DNA of 64,000 nucleotides, taken from positions 65,135 through 129,134 of the forward strand of contig BCGQ01000001.1 of NCBI GenBank assembly GCA_001599355.1, read 5' to 3'. The notes under the pieces were generated by a model. The model was given only the letters and a program-made list of their open reading frames with translations, did no database searches and had not been told where the DNA came from. The position numbers and the translations under genes are program-made. Numbering within the stretch: position 1 is the first letter of the stretch; the number at the start of each line of letters is the position of its first letter. Positions 1-8,884 of this stretch are shown piece after piece. The DNA is from Nakazawaea peltata. Taxonomy: Eukaryota; Ascomycota; Pichiomycetes; Alaninales; Pachysolenaceae.

Positions 1-801
1 TTCTTCTACTATCGTCCTATGCATCTGCTTGTCAATTTGATCAGGTCGAGATTGCTTGTTCTGTATGAGAAGTTGGATATCGACGTCAACGTTCAAAGAG
101 AATATGACAGAGTTAAAGATTGTATCACTTTGATCTCTCAAAGAAGTTTAGTTGCCGAAAAGATGTCGGTGATCTTGACCAGGATCGAGAAATGGATGCA
201 AGTCAGTATCGCATTCAATAAAGATGGTTCTTCGGGTTCAATGGAAGTGTTACTTGGAGAATTAGGTGAAGAAAAAGGCGGAGTGGAGAACTTGAAACTG
301 CCTCTGAAGGAATTACAAGACCATGTGAAAGAGGTTCTGCTTCGTCAATTACAGGAGGAAGATCTGAAACAGCTGATGAGACTCCAAGAACAACAACTGC
401 TGTTACAACAACATTTCCAATTGCTGCTGCAATTGCAGACCCCAATGTCGGAACCAATTCAAGATCAAACTCCAACTCCGGTACAAGTTCCGTTACAAGC
501 TCCGGTACCGGCGCCGGTACCGGTCCAATCCACAGCCCCTGTTTCCTCCCACACTTTAGATGATAAACCAGAAACCATCGAAGGTATCTTTAATGAGATT
601 GACCTGGAATTCCTCAACATCCAGTTCATGGATGGCACCCCAATGGAATACCCTACGATGTACAACGACGATTTCGTGGATTCCTCCTCTTTTGCCTCGT
701 TCTTCAATCCGTCCAATGAACTCCAAATGAAACAAGAAACCTCCTTCCCTTACAACTACGAGGCCACCGGTCAGATCTCAAGAAACAACAGCGTCGAGTA
801 A
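1..801 (+). CDS. C-terminal part of a probable fungal transcription factor (5' end outside window)
   Basis: The frame is open from base 1, so this is the last 266 codons of a longer gene; the first visible ATG (19) is internal. The opening residues (FFYYRPMHLLVNLIRSRLL) resemble the end of the helical regulatory domain of fungal Zn2Cys6 transcription factors. After it come a Gln/Leu-rich stretch, a Pro/Val/Gln-rich linker and an acidic, aromatic C-terminus (many D, E, F, Y) that looks like an activation region. No DNA-binding domain is visible because it would lie upstream. It converges on MSS51 with about 80 bp between stops. The family call is inference from composition and one short similarity; I cannot name the ortholog. 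Confidence 0.5.
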   Translation, partial: FFYYRPMHLLVNLIRSRLLVLYEKLDIDVNVQREYDRVKDCITLISQRSLVAEKMSVILTRIEKWMQVSIAFNKDGSSGSMEVLLGELGEEKGGVENLKLPLKELQDHVKEVLLRQLQEEDLKQLMRLQEQQLLLQQHFQLLLQLQTPMSEPIQDQTPTPVQVPLQAPVPAPVPVQSTAPVSSHTLDDKPETIEGIFNEIDLEFLNIQFMDGTPMEYPTMYNDDFVDSSSFASFFNPSNELQMKQETSFPYNYEATGQISRNNSVE

Positions 802-880
802 TCTTATTTAACTTATTTATAATAGAGCCTACATATTCCAAGAGTCAAGAATTATATGATATATACAAGTAGATGTCAGA

Positions 881-2125
881 TCAGTTCTGGTGAATAGCAT
901 GGTATCTCTTACCTCTGAAACCAAAGATCTGTTGGTTAAATTGGAAGGTCTCTTGAGGGTTCATGTCATTTAATTCCCATTTGGTGGATCCGAACAAGTT
1001 TTCTCTCTTTTCGAAAAGAATGTCCATGTCTTCATTGTAATTCTCCACCAACCAATTGTATTCCCTGTTGATATCTTCCTCGTGGTATCCGGTGACAAAG
1101 ATAGCACATTTACTGTCTAACAAACCTGGGAGAGATTGGTGCCAAAGAGAGATCGATTCTTGAGAAGAAAATCCAGGATGGAACAAGAAAAAGACATCCA
1201 AATAAGGATCATATGGGAAGAAATCTTGCAGCTCGTGCAAAGTATGGAAATATTCGGTGTGATGGATAAACAGAATCTGTTCGTCAATTCTCTGTACATG
1301 AGGTTTAGACAAGTTTTGATACTGTTTCTTTTCTCTATCATAAAGACATTCTGGGCCGATCAAATGCAACTCAAATTCACTCTCTGGGAACAAGTATCCC
1401 AATTGTTTCCAAACGTGACCAGGTAATTGGGCCTCGGCACGGGCTCCCAAGATGAAGATTCTCATAGGTCTGTCCTTCAAAGTAGAAGTTCTATTTTCAG
1501 GATATAAAGTATAACGTAAGGCCAGAAGCGATTTCAAACCTTCTAAAGTGACGGGACCCTTTGGTTTCATCAAATAAGGTGAATATTGGTGCAAAACTGA
1601 AGCTATTGTCATAGGGTAACTCAACAATTTGGTGACCACAGCCAATTGGAACTCGGTGTCCATCGAATAAAACTGTCTAGTATAGAAGAATTGATCCCAA
1701 TTACCAATATTGATCAAACGGTCTGGATGTTGCTCGGTAGGGAAATCAAACTCGGGGAACTCTCTTCCACTTCTCAAATCATGCTCATAAATGTTCACCT
1801 TCTTCAAGATCTCGGCGGTTCCGCTCTGATGATAATTGGTGTCTTGTTCCCACAGCTCTTTGGAATGGTGGGTTGGAATGCCCGAAATCGGACAAGTGTA
1901 TGCGATATCGTTCTTGGTGACAGGACATTTCAGATTCAGTCTAATATACGCGGCTCTGGTCCGCAACTCCAGCGAAGGAGACGAGTCCCACGGGTGGAAC
2001 CGATTTTCTACTGTAGGATAATCCGGGGATGGAGGTGGGTCCAAACATAACACTGTCCGGATGAATGAACTGATGTGTCTTTGTGACTGCACTGAGCCTA
2101 AACGTACTGGCGTTCTTAACATCAT
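881..2125 (-). CDS. MSS51: Mss51-like mitochondrial translational activator of COX1
   Basis: Predicted 414 aa (yeast Mss51 is about 436). The first in-frame ATG is at 2125 (a second follows at once); upstream there is only a TTG. The N-terminus is Arg-rich with few acids, like a matrix presequence. Cys67 and Cys78 each sit in a Cys-Pro pair (CPVT and CPIS), followed by the strongly conserved SGIPTHHSKELWEQD; in yeast Mss51 the CP pairs are heme regulatory motifs. Known role: binds the COX1 mRNA leader and nascent Cox1 in mitochondria, coupling synthesis to complex IV assembly. Convergent with the upstream transcription factor gene; ARL3 follows in tandem on the same strand. Confidence 0.93.
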   Translation of the reverse strand: MMLRTPVRLGSVQSQRHISSFIRTVLCLDPPPSPDYPTVENRFHPWDSSPSLELRTRAAYIRLNLKCPVTKNDIAYTCPISGIPTHHSKELWEQDTNYHQSGTAEILKKVNIYEHDLRSGREFPEFDFPTEQHPDRLINIGNWDQFFYTRQFYSMDTEFQLAVVTKLLSYPMTIASVLHQYSPYLMKPKGPVTLEGLKSLLALRYTLYPENRTSTLKDRPMRIFILGARAEAQLPGHVWKQLGYLFPESEFELHLIGPECLYDREKKQYQNLSKPHVQRIDEQILFIHHTEYFHTLHELQDFFPYDPYLDVFFLFHPGFSSQESISLWHQSLPGLLDSKCAIFVTGYHEEDINREYNWLVENYNEDMDILFEKRENLFGSTKWELNDMNPQETFQFNQQIFGFRGKRYHAIHQN

Positions 2126-2568
2126 CTCCGTGCTTTCGTGCTCCAACTATCGCTATAACCGCTGCTTCATATGCCGCCTTTTAGAAGCAAACTCCTAAAT
2201 GAATTGGAGGAGGGAAAATTTTTCGTTCGGGATTGCCTGATTGGGAAATTGGGGTGGTGTGAACTACTGAGGGTCGCGTAGTACAAAGTAACAAGAACTT
2301 TTTGGTATGGAGGGGAGTAGCAGCGAGCGCACTAAGAAAATTAGTACGCTACCGATAAGTACTGTGTGATGATGAGGGTCGCGCAGTTTGTAAAGGGGTA
2401 TGAAAGTTTGAATTAAAGTTCAATTAGATCTGGAAGTGATAGAGATGAGGGGAGATTTAGTCAATTGAATCACATGCAATTTCTGACGTCTCCTTTAATC
2501 GTATAATCCCTACATCGTATAATCCCTCCATACATATCCCTACATAACACATATAACTAACTATTACA
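2126..2568. promoter_or_regulatory. MSS51 promoter / ARL3 3' region
   Basis: About 440 bp without a gene. It holds a purine-rich stretch and two similar GAGGGTCGCG sites (about 2270 and 2375), followed by short ATCGTATAATCCCT duplications near 2500-2530. No regulator can be assigned with confidence. Confidence 0.35.
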
Positions 2569-3237
2569 TTACTTGTATACAGGGGGTCTGTTCTTCTTAT
2601 TACGTGTCAATCTAACCCAAAGCCATTCAATGCTGTCCTTTATACCGTCCCCCTTGATGGCACTAATGGGTAAAACACGAGAATCTCGAGCACTAAGATG
2701 CTCCAGAATCGGATTGAAAATCTCCTTGATGTCCTGCACCTCCAATTTGGATTCGATCTCCAAATCTTGTTTGTTCAGAAGCATGAGAATTGGGATATTC
2801 TCCACGAGATCATTAGTCACGATCTTAGTCAACACTTGTTGACACTCAATTAACCGATCTTTATCACAGGAATCGATCACAAAGATGATCCCATGACATT
2901 GCAGGTAATAATTCTCCCATAACTCACGTAACGATTCTTGTCCTCCGACATCCCAGAACTTCAAATTCAAACTATTGTTAATCGAAATCGTCGAAACATT
3001 CTGACCCACAGTGGGGAGGATCCGCTCCGGTGGTGTCACCTTCAGCTCAGGATTATATATGCTCTTGACCTTCTCTAAGAAAGTGGTTTTTCCGGCATTG
3101 TCAAGACCCAATATGAGCACCGAGTACACTGAAATCTAGTTAGTAACATCTCAATAAACCTCAATAAACCTCTCATAGTCTTACATACACTCCTTCTTGT
3201 TGTAATTCTCATACAATCCCTTCAGAAGATGGAACAT
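2569..3237 (-). CDS. ARL3: Arl3-type ARF-like GTPase, spliced
   Basis: Exon 1 is 3237-3189 and exon 2 is 3128-2569, joined across a 60-nt intron to give 202 aa (yeast Arl3 is 198). Exon 1 reads MFHL.KGLYENYNKKE, which matches the yeast Arl3 N-terminus; Met-Phe is the NatC acetylation signal used for Golgi targeting through Sys1. Visible GTPase motifs: GLDNAGKT (24-31), WDVGGQES, and NKQD. The C-terminus (ARDSRVLPISA..GDGIKDSIEW) is also Arl3-like. Known role: trans-Golgi GTPase upstream of Arl1 and Imh1. Codon 92 (2904-2902) is CTG where yeast Arl3 has Ser (YYSxCHG), supporting Ser decoding. The unspliced frame starts only at a GTG, which is why exon 1 is needed. Confidence 0.95.
3129..3188 (-). 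other. ARL3: Intron of ARL3
   Basis: 60 nt with donor GTATGT, a perfect TACTAAC branch site and acceptor TTTCAG. Splicing is phase 1 (T plus TG gives TTG) and restores the family N-terminus. Confidence 0.93.
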
Positions 3238-3449
3238 CGTATCTATCTACCTATCCCTTCTCTGTAACCACTACCGTCCCTTTTTTTTGATTTGCTGGCG
3301 GCTCAGATAGTTTTTTCCTTCATTTTCCTAATGGGGTCAAATGGCCAAAGGAAAATTAAGGTACGGGCAGGACGAAAAGGAGTGGAACGATTTACAAGGC
3401 AGGGATTCAATTATTTATAAAGATGTATTAAAGTGTGTATATAAACTTC

Positions 3450-4037
3450 TTAGTTGTTCTTCTCGAAGAAAGACTTAGAACCGGCAACATCTGGCTTGAT
3501 GGTGTCGGCACCTGGTTGCCAGTTAGCTGGGCAAACTTCACCGTGCTCGTCGGTGAATTGGAAGGCCTCCAACAATCTGAAGGTCTCGTCGACAGATCTA
3601 CCAACTGGCAAATCGTTGATGGTGATTTGTCTCAAAGTACCGGTTGGGTCGATCAAGAAGATACCTCTCAAAGCAATACCTTCCTCCTCGATCAAGACAC
3701 CGTAGTCCTTAGACAAAGAGTGGTTGGTGTCGGCAATCAATGGAATGTCGACTGGACCCAAACCACCGTCCTTTCTCAGAACGTTGGTCCAAGCCAACAA
3801 AGAGTACTCGGAGTCGGTGGAAGCGAACAAGATCTCGGCACCCTTCTCCTTGAACTTCTTAGCAGCCTCGGAGTAAGCAATGATCTCGGTTGGGCAAACA
3901 AAAGTGAAAGCCAATGGGATGAAGGCCAAGATAACCCACTTACCCTTGTATTGTTCCAAGGAAACTTCCTCGAAAACACCATCAACGACAGCGGTCTTGG
4001 TGAAAGTTGGAGCTGGTTTTTGAACGACTGGAGCCAT
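3450..4037 (-). CDS. TSA1: Thioredoxin peroxidase (typical 2-Cys peroxiredoxin)
   Basis: 195 aa, the length of yeast Tsa1, starting at an ATG in a good context. Peroxidatic Cys48 lies in FTFVCPTE and resolving Cys169 in EVCPANW. The GGLG motif (91-94), part of the signature of overoxidation-sensitive eukaryotic peroxiredoxins, is present. The partner C-terminal YF motif reads FF here (SKSFFEKNN), whereas yeast Tsa1 has YF. Known role: reduces H2O2 with thioredoxin and acts as a chaperone in the cytosol. Codon choice is strongly biased to abundant-tRNA codons, as expected for a highly expressed gene. Faces the same way as ARL3 and the cyclophilin gene. Confidence 0.97.
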   Translation of the reverse strand: MAPVVQKPAPTFTKTAVVDGVFEEVSLEQYKGKWVILAFIPLAFTFVCPTEIIAYSEAAKKFKEKGAEILFASTDSEYSLLAWTNVLRKDGGLGPVDIPLIADTNHSLSKDYGVLIEEEGIALRGIFLIDPTGTLRQITINDLPVGRSVDETFRLLEAFQFTDEHGEVCPANWQPGADTIKPDVAGSKSFFEKNN

Positions 4038-4169
4038 TTTATATATTTATTAGATTTATTATCTGAATAATTAATTAATCCGATTTTTCAAACCCTCGGG
4101 GCTGCCCTCCTTTTTTATATGCTCGGCCCAAATCACCTGAAAATTTCCAATTTCCTTTTTCGAATCTTT

Positions 4170-4175
4170 ACGCGT
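4170..4175. promoter_or_regulatory. ACGCGT (MCB-like) in the TSA1 promoter
   Basis: A palindromic ACGCGT about 135 bp upstream of the TSA1 start codon. One hexamer can occur by chance, so a functional MBF site is only possible. Confidence 0.3.
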
Positions 4176-4330
4176 TGATAAGATTAATAATGTGGCGATT
4201 TCTAGATTTCTCTTTTGTGGCGGCCAGACCCCTGAGCATTACTAGATTTTTCTTTGAGATAATTGTTGGCCGTCGGCAGGGTTTCCCGATTTGGAATATT
4301 TGTAAATTGCTCTGGTATATATACAGCGCT

Positions 4331-4378
4331 TACTATGGGTGGCTACGGTCTACTGTGGGTGGCTACGGTTGGCTACTA
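4331..4378. repeat. 20-bp tandem repeat, about 2.4 copies
   Basis: Units at 4331-4350 and 4351-4370 match at nearly all positions (TACTRTGGGTGGCTACGGT core), followed by a partial GGCTACTAT. It sits between the cyclophilin stop and the TSA1 promoter. Confidence 0.7.
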
Positions 4379-4404
4379 TCGTGTTTAAAGAAGGAATTTA
4401 TTAA

Positions 4405-5052
4405 TCATAATTCATCCTTAACTGCGGTTTCAGTTTCAGTTTCCTCAATTGGTAATTCTCCACTGTCGGCAATCTTAATCTCAACGTCTGGCTTGTTGGC
4501 ACGGTTGGTCTTAACCTTGGAAATATGGTCGACAACTTCTTGACCAGAAAGGACTTGACCAAAGACAACGTGCTTACCGTCTAACCAAGAAGTGATCAGA
4601 GTAGTGATGAAAAATTGAGATCCATTGGTGTTTCTACCAGCATTGGCCATAGATAATCTGTATTTTCTGTCATGTTTCAAAACAAAGTTCTCATCTTTGA
4701 ATTTTCCGCTAGTGGAAATCGATTCATGAGCCTTACCACCTCTTCCGTTACCTAAAGTGTAGTCACCACCTTGGATCATGAAGTTGTCAATGACACGGTG
4801 GAAGAAAGATCCCTTGTATCCATCACCTTCCTCGGCAAGTGCCAATAATCTGAAGTTCTCAGTAGTGGTTGGAACGGTCTTACCGAATAATCCGATAACG
4901 ATACGTCCTAAAGATTCCCCGCCTTCGGTGATATCAAAGTAAACTTTGCTGGTAATTTCAGGGTCTTCGGCCAATTCGGCGCTAGCCATTCCGAAGAAGT
5001 AGAACAACGAGGCTCCAATCAAAAGTAAAGCAGAAACAATCTTCATTATCAT
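4405..5052 (-). CDS. CPR5: ER-lumenal cyclophilin (peptidyl-prolyl isomerase) with KDEL
   Basis: 215 aa. Residues 1-26 are a signal peptide (hydrophobic core [14 protein letters not shown]). The cyclophilin domain follows, with the catalytic [20 protein letters not shown] and [10 protein letters not shown] blocks intact. The chain ends in VKDEL, an ER retrieval signal. Known role: proline isomerase in ER protein folding (yeast Cpr5/Cpr2 class). The start could be Met1 or Met3 (MIMK); both fit a signal peptide. It is divergent from the GPI wall-protein gene across about 360 bp. The gene name is by analogy, since yeast has two secretory cyclophilins of this type. Confidence 0.92.
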   Translation of the reverse strand: MIMKIVSALLLIGASLFYFFGMASAELAEDPEITSKVYFDITEGGESLGRIVIGLFGKTVPTTTENFRLLALAEEGDGYKGSFFHRVIDNFMIQGGDYTLGNGRGGKAHESISTSGKFKDENFVLKHDRKYRLSMANAGRNTNGSQFFITTLITSWLDGKHVVFGQVLSGQEVVDHISKVKTNRANKPDVEIKIADSGELPIEETETETAVKDEL

Positions 5053-5412
5053 ATGTTCTTCCAGTTACTCTCTTTGAGTATCCTCCATTAATTTTGATAA
5101 CCCTTGGATTTTTCTTTTTTGGTGTCCTTTTCGGGATTTTGGTTTTCTGCTGTTTTATTAAGGAAGGGCGTGGAAAAATTAGGGATGCACGGAAATTGGG
5201 TATTTTCTGCTATTAATTGGGGGGAGGGGGTGGTGAAATGGATTGCTGGGGTGCTATTCTGCTTTCTTCTGGTGTATTCTACATGTTTTGGAGCATAATG
5301 AGAGAATATCAATAATGATATCAATAATGATAGCAGAAACTGAAGTTCATGATATTTAAGTCGCTGAATTCTCACAGTATTTGTAGTGTTCTAGGAATCC
5401 CATCTATCAATC
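5053..5412. promoter_or_regulatory. Divergent promoter, cyclophilin / GPI wall protein
   Basis: 360 bp with G-rich and T-rich stretches on the cyclophilin side and an imperfect ATATCAATAATGAT duplication near 5306-5330. I see no convincing unfolded-protein-response element. Confidence 0.35.
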
Positions 5413-6750
5413 ATGAGATATTCCAGAACCATCACTCTCGCTTTTTTTGCACTTTGTCAAACCAAAGCTATGGCTTTGGCAGAGGTTGATAATTACAACT
5501 TCGTTGCCCGTGGATTCTGGGAACCTTCCAGTTCTGAGTCGTCTAGTATTATTTCTACTGTTAGCAGTTCGATTGATTGTGAATCGTCCACTTCAATTGT
5601 TTCGTCCTCGAGCGTAACAAGTTCAGATGATTGTGAGTCTTCAATTGTTACTAGTTCGTCTTCCAGTGTTAGTTCAGAAGATTGTGAATCTTCTATTATT
5701 ACCAGTATTCCTTCAAGCAGTACTAGCTCAGTTGATTGTGAATCAACCACTTTATCCTCAGTTTCTAGTGATTGGGTAGATCACTTGGTTGCAAGAGGTT
5801 TGCTCTTTGGAGGTGATGAGTCTAGTTCTTCTGAGGATTGTGAATCAAGCACTACTTCTGTCAGTTCAGTTCCTTCTAGTTCAGAAGGTTGTGAGTCAAG
5901 TATCATTACCACTTCCCTGATTAGTAGTGATGATTGTGAAAGTTCTACCTCTGTTGTTGCCTCTTCAACTCCTTGTGATGAAACATTGTACAAGAGAGGA
6001 TGGGATGAGCCAACCTCTTCTATTGCTCCAGAAACCACCACATCATCCTCAGAGGATTGTGAATCTTCTACTGTTGTTCCAACATCTTCGGAAGATTGCG
6101 ATACTTCTAGTTCATTCTCTTCTGTTGAAGCCACTGAGACTTCTTCCGAAGACTGTGACACTTCAAGTGCTTTTTCCTCAGTTGAAGCTACTGAGACTTC
6201 CTCCGCTTTTTCTTCAGTTGAAGCTACTGAAACTTCTTCTGCTTTTTCTTCCATCGAAGCTACCCAAACTTCTTCTGAAGATTGTGAATCCACTCTGTTT
6301 TCTTCAGTGGAAGCTACCTACCTGCCTTCCTCCTCATCTGAAGACTGTGTCTCACTGAAATCTTTAGGATTGACTTCTTTGTTAGCTCAAGGTAGTGATG
6401 ACACAACAAGCTACACCACTGAAACTATCACCGAAACCGAAATCGGAAAAAGTAGTAAAGATGCTGCTTCAACAGTTAAAGCTGCTCCAACTGAAACTGA
6501 TTGTGGATCCTCTACATTGATTACTAGTGTTTCTCCTATTAAGACTAAATCTTCAGCTCCAGTTGCTTCGGAATGGCTCAAACCAGGTAAGGGATCATCT
6601 CCAGATCACAGCAAACACCCAACAGCTCTGAATGCATCGCATTCTACTGTTTTCTCATTAGTTGAGTCCGGCCTTGCTCATCCAGGTCCAATTTCTTCGG
6701 GTAGTGTCATCACTTTGATGATCTCAGCCTTAGTCTTGTTATTACAATAG
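5413..6750 (+). CDS. Ser/Thr-rich GPI-anchored cell-wall protein with Asp-Cys repeats
   Basis: 445 aa, not recognised as a named ortholog. Residues 1 to about 23 form a signal peptide; the last 20 residues are hydrophobic after a small-residue stretch (ISSGSVITLM), a typical GPI signal. The mature chain is built of Ser/Thr with a recurrent SS(E/D)DC(E/D)(S/T)S motif: I count cysteines near 56, 74, 91, 109, 143, 160, 175, 188, 216, 229, 248, 291 and 312. A 13-residue unit (SSAFSSVEATET) repeats in tandem around 251-285. Two (A/K)RG sites are followed by a similar block: ARGFWEPSSS (32-41) and KRGWDEPTSS (194-203); a third, ARGLLFGGDE, begins near 127. Likely a covalently attached wall protein or adhesin stalk; function unknown. 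Confidence 0.75.
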   Translation: MRYSRTITLAFFALCQTKAMALAEVDNYNFVARGFWEPSSSESSSIISTVSSSIDCESSTSIVSSSSVTSSDDCESSIVTSSSSSVSSEDCESSIITSIPSSSTSSVDCESTTLSSVSSDWVDHLVARGLLFGGDESSSSEDCESSTTSVSSVPSSSEGCESSIITTSLISSDDCESSTSVVASSTPCDETLYKRGWDEPTSSIAPETTTSSSEDCESSTVVPTSSEDCDTSSSFSSVEATETSSEDCDTSSAFSSVEATETSSAFSSVEATETSSAFSSIEATQTSSEDCESTLFSSVEATYLPSSSSEDCVSLKSLGLTSLLAQGSDDTTSYTTETITETEIGKSSKDAASTVKAAPTETDCGSSTLITSVSPIKTKSSAPVASEWLKPGKGSSPDHSKHPTALNASHSTVFSLVESGLAHPGPISSGSVITLMISALVLLLQ

Positions 6751-7091
6751 ATTAATCTCTATATAACTTATTTTTACCTAAATTTCTTATTCTTTCTTGT
6801 TTGAAGTGGTTTCGTTCTCTTGACTAGTCAATTATATTTATTTCTTTGATAAGTAGTAGTATTCCGCATAATCCCCCCTCATACCCCCTCCCCTCCTCTC
6901 AAAGAATCTCGAAAACCTTCTTTTCTCCTAACCCCCTTTTTTCTCCGCCTTATCCCCATCAATTTTATCTCAGATTGTTTTTTTTCTCGCGCATTTGATT
7001 TATGGGGTAAATTATCCCCGATCGATATCGATTATGGCTTAGGATAGTGCATCTTTAGTAAGAGGAGACCATATATAAACGAGTGGAATTT
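6751..7091. promoter_or_regulatory. Promoter of the MFS transporter gene
   Basis: About 340 bp: pyrimidine-rich CCCCCTC/CCCCTCC runs (6870-6900), which include CCCCT stress-element-like cores, then an ATCGATATCGAT palindromic stretch near 7020-7032. Confidence 0.35.
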
Positions 7092-8564
7092 ATGGGGGAT
7101 GATGAGAACATCCACTTATCTAGGAATTGGGGAAATCTAATGACTTCCGTAAACATAAACAGCACGAGTACAACAGGATCTTTCAAAGGACCACGAGAAC
7201 GGTTCTTAGATAACAATCCCGCCGAAAGAAGGTCAAATGAATCTCACTCCATTAACAGTCGGCACCCCAGTGCTCATTCATCAATTAACAATAACCCCTC
7301 TGATGAAGAAGAAAATAACGAATTTTCCAAATTAAAATTCGAGAGCACCAAGGATAAAATAAGATTATTGTTTTGCTGTGCTTGGTTTTTCGCTGGTGGT
7401 TGGAACGATGCCACGGCTGGAACCATCTTGGCAAGAATTGAGTCGTATTATGGTATCTCATATGCTCTTGCCTCGTTGCTTTGGCTGGGAAATGCCTTGG
7501 GATACATCTCTGTGGCTCTTACCAGTCACCAACTTAATAATCATTTGGGATTCCATAAACTAGTGGTATTGAGTAGTTTTATGATGTCAGCCGCATCTGG
7601 GATCATCTCATCTGGAACTAAATACCCTGTAATGGTTCTTGCCTATTATTTAACTGGATTTGGTTACTCTGCAGGATTGTCTCAATTGAATGTTCACTGG
7701 GCTCGTTTCGATAAAGCTCCGGCCCTTCTTGCTTATTGCCATGGAAGCTATGGGGTGGGTGCTACTATATCTCCATTGTTGGCAACATCGATGATCGACC
7801 TGGGTATTCCCTGGCATTTCTTCTATTTATTGTTATGTGGAATTCTGTTTTTCAACATGGTGACGATGTATTTCTCGTACAAGGGGGTCGATGACGAAAT
7901 TGCCCAAGTCTACGTAAATCAAGTACCAAACCAAGGAAGAGTAACAAGGGAAAAGGTCGAGATAGGTCTGTCGTTACGTGACTTGAATACCTGGTTGATC
8001 TGCTTGGTTATTTTATTCTACCAAGGAACTGAAGTCTCTTTAGCCGGTTATATTGTCAGCTATTTATTAGACTATCGTTCTGGAAATATAAGTAATGTCG
8101 GATACGTAGCTTCAGGATTTTGGGGAGGTTTGACGGTGAGTAGATTTCTTCTCACTGAGTTCACAGTCAAACATATCGGTACCAGAAGAGGAGTGATGGG
8201 TATGACTATTCTAGCAATTCTTTTCATCTTACTTTCTTGGTTAGTTCCTAATTTAATTACAGAAGCAGTAATGGTATCCATTGCAGGTGTCTTCATTGGC
8301 CCAATATACTCGATGACGATTACACTGCTGACCAAGATCTTACCGAGAAAGATTGCGTTTGTCTCACTTAGTATGTCTTCACTGTTCGGAAGCACAGGAG
8401 CTTCGTTATTCCCATTTATTATCGGATTAGTTTCTCAATTCAGGGGAACTTTTGTAGTTCTTCCATTTAGTGTTGGTCTTTTCTCAGCTATGCTTGTTTG
8501 TTGGTTATTACTTCCTAATATTGATCGGATTAATGTTAAGAATTGGTGGCAGAGAATAGTTTAA
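7092..8564 (+). CDS. Major facilitator superfamily transporter (Bsc6/fucose-permease-like)
   Basis: 490 aa from the ATG at 7092 (the upstream in-frame codon is GTG). A polar N-terminal tail of about 90 residues (Ser/Asn-rich, likely cytosolic) precedes about 12 hydrophobic segments, with a charged central loop near 280-305. The GGWNDATAGTILARIESYYGISY start of the core resembles the yeast YOL137W (BSC6) group of MFS proteins related to fucose permease; recalled from memory, not searched. The substrate is unknown. No frameshift or truncation is visible. Confidence 0.75.
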   Translation: MGDDENIHLSRNWGNLMTSVNINSTSTTGSFKGPRERFLDNNPAERRSNESHSINSRHPSAHSSINNNPSDEEENNEFSKLKFESTKDKIRLLFCCAWFFAGGWNDATAGTILARIESYYGISYALASLLWLGNALGYISVALTSHQLNNHLGFHKLVVLSSFMMSAASGIISSGTKYPVMVLAYYLTGFGYSAGLSQLNVHWARFDKAPALLAYCHGSYGVGATISPLLATSMIDLGIPWHFFYLLLCGILFFNMVTMYFSYKGVDDEIAQVYVNQVPNQGRVTREKVEIGLSLRDLNTWLICLVILFYQGTEVSLAGYIVSYLLDYRSGNISNVGYVASGFWGGLTVSRFLLTEFTVKHIGTRRGVMGMTILAILFILLSWLVPNLITEAVMVSIAGVFIGPIYSMTITLLTKILPRKIAFVSLSMSSLFGSTGASLFPFIIGLVSQFRGTFVVLPFSVGLFSAMLVCWLLLPNIDRINVKNWWQRIV

Positions 8565-8884
8565 TAATTAATATATGACATTTTTAGTGAGTGATAGTAG
8601 ATAGTGGTACACTGAATGTAGATGAGATGTCTTTTCACCCTCCTTCCACCTCATCCAGGCCCTCTCGTCGTCGCCCCTCAGCCTAACCCCTCAGCCTAAC
8701 CCATTGGATATGAAAATTTCCCAATCGGGTCATTCAATTATTTCCCAATTAAGTAATCTCCAGCACAGCCAAAAAAAACAACAAATCCTCCTTAAACGCT
8801 CTCCTTTAACCACTCCTTTAAAGACTCGGAGGCACTAACCGCCGTTAATTAAACAACACCATAGACCAATTGAGTACATCCAAT
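8565..8884. promoter_or_regulatory. Promoter of the exomer ChAP gene
   Basis: 320 bp with CAGCCTAACCC repeated near 8680-8701, an A-run (8771-8777) and an imperfect CCTTTAA duplication near 8804-8820. No known site assigned. Confidence 0.3.

Larger units (their letters stand above)
4038..4404. promoter_or_regulatory. TSA1 promoter
   Basis: About 370 bp between TSA1 and the cyclophilin stop. It contains a TATA-like TTTTTATATG near 4115, a CCCTCGGGG site near 4096, an ACGCGT (4170-4175) and a 20-bp tandem repeat (4331-4378, listed separately). I found no canonical Yap1 site (TTAGTAA or TTACTAA). Confidence 0.4.
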
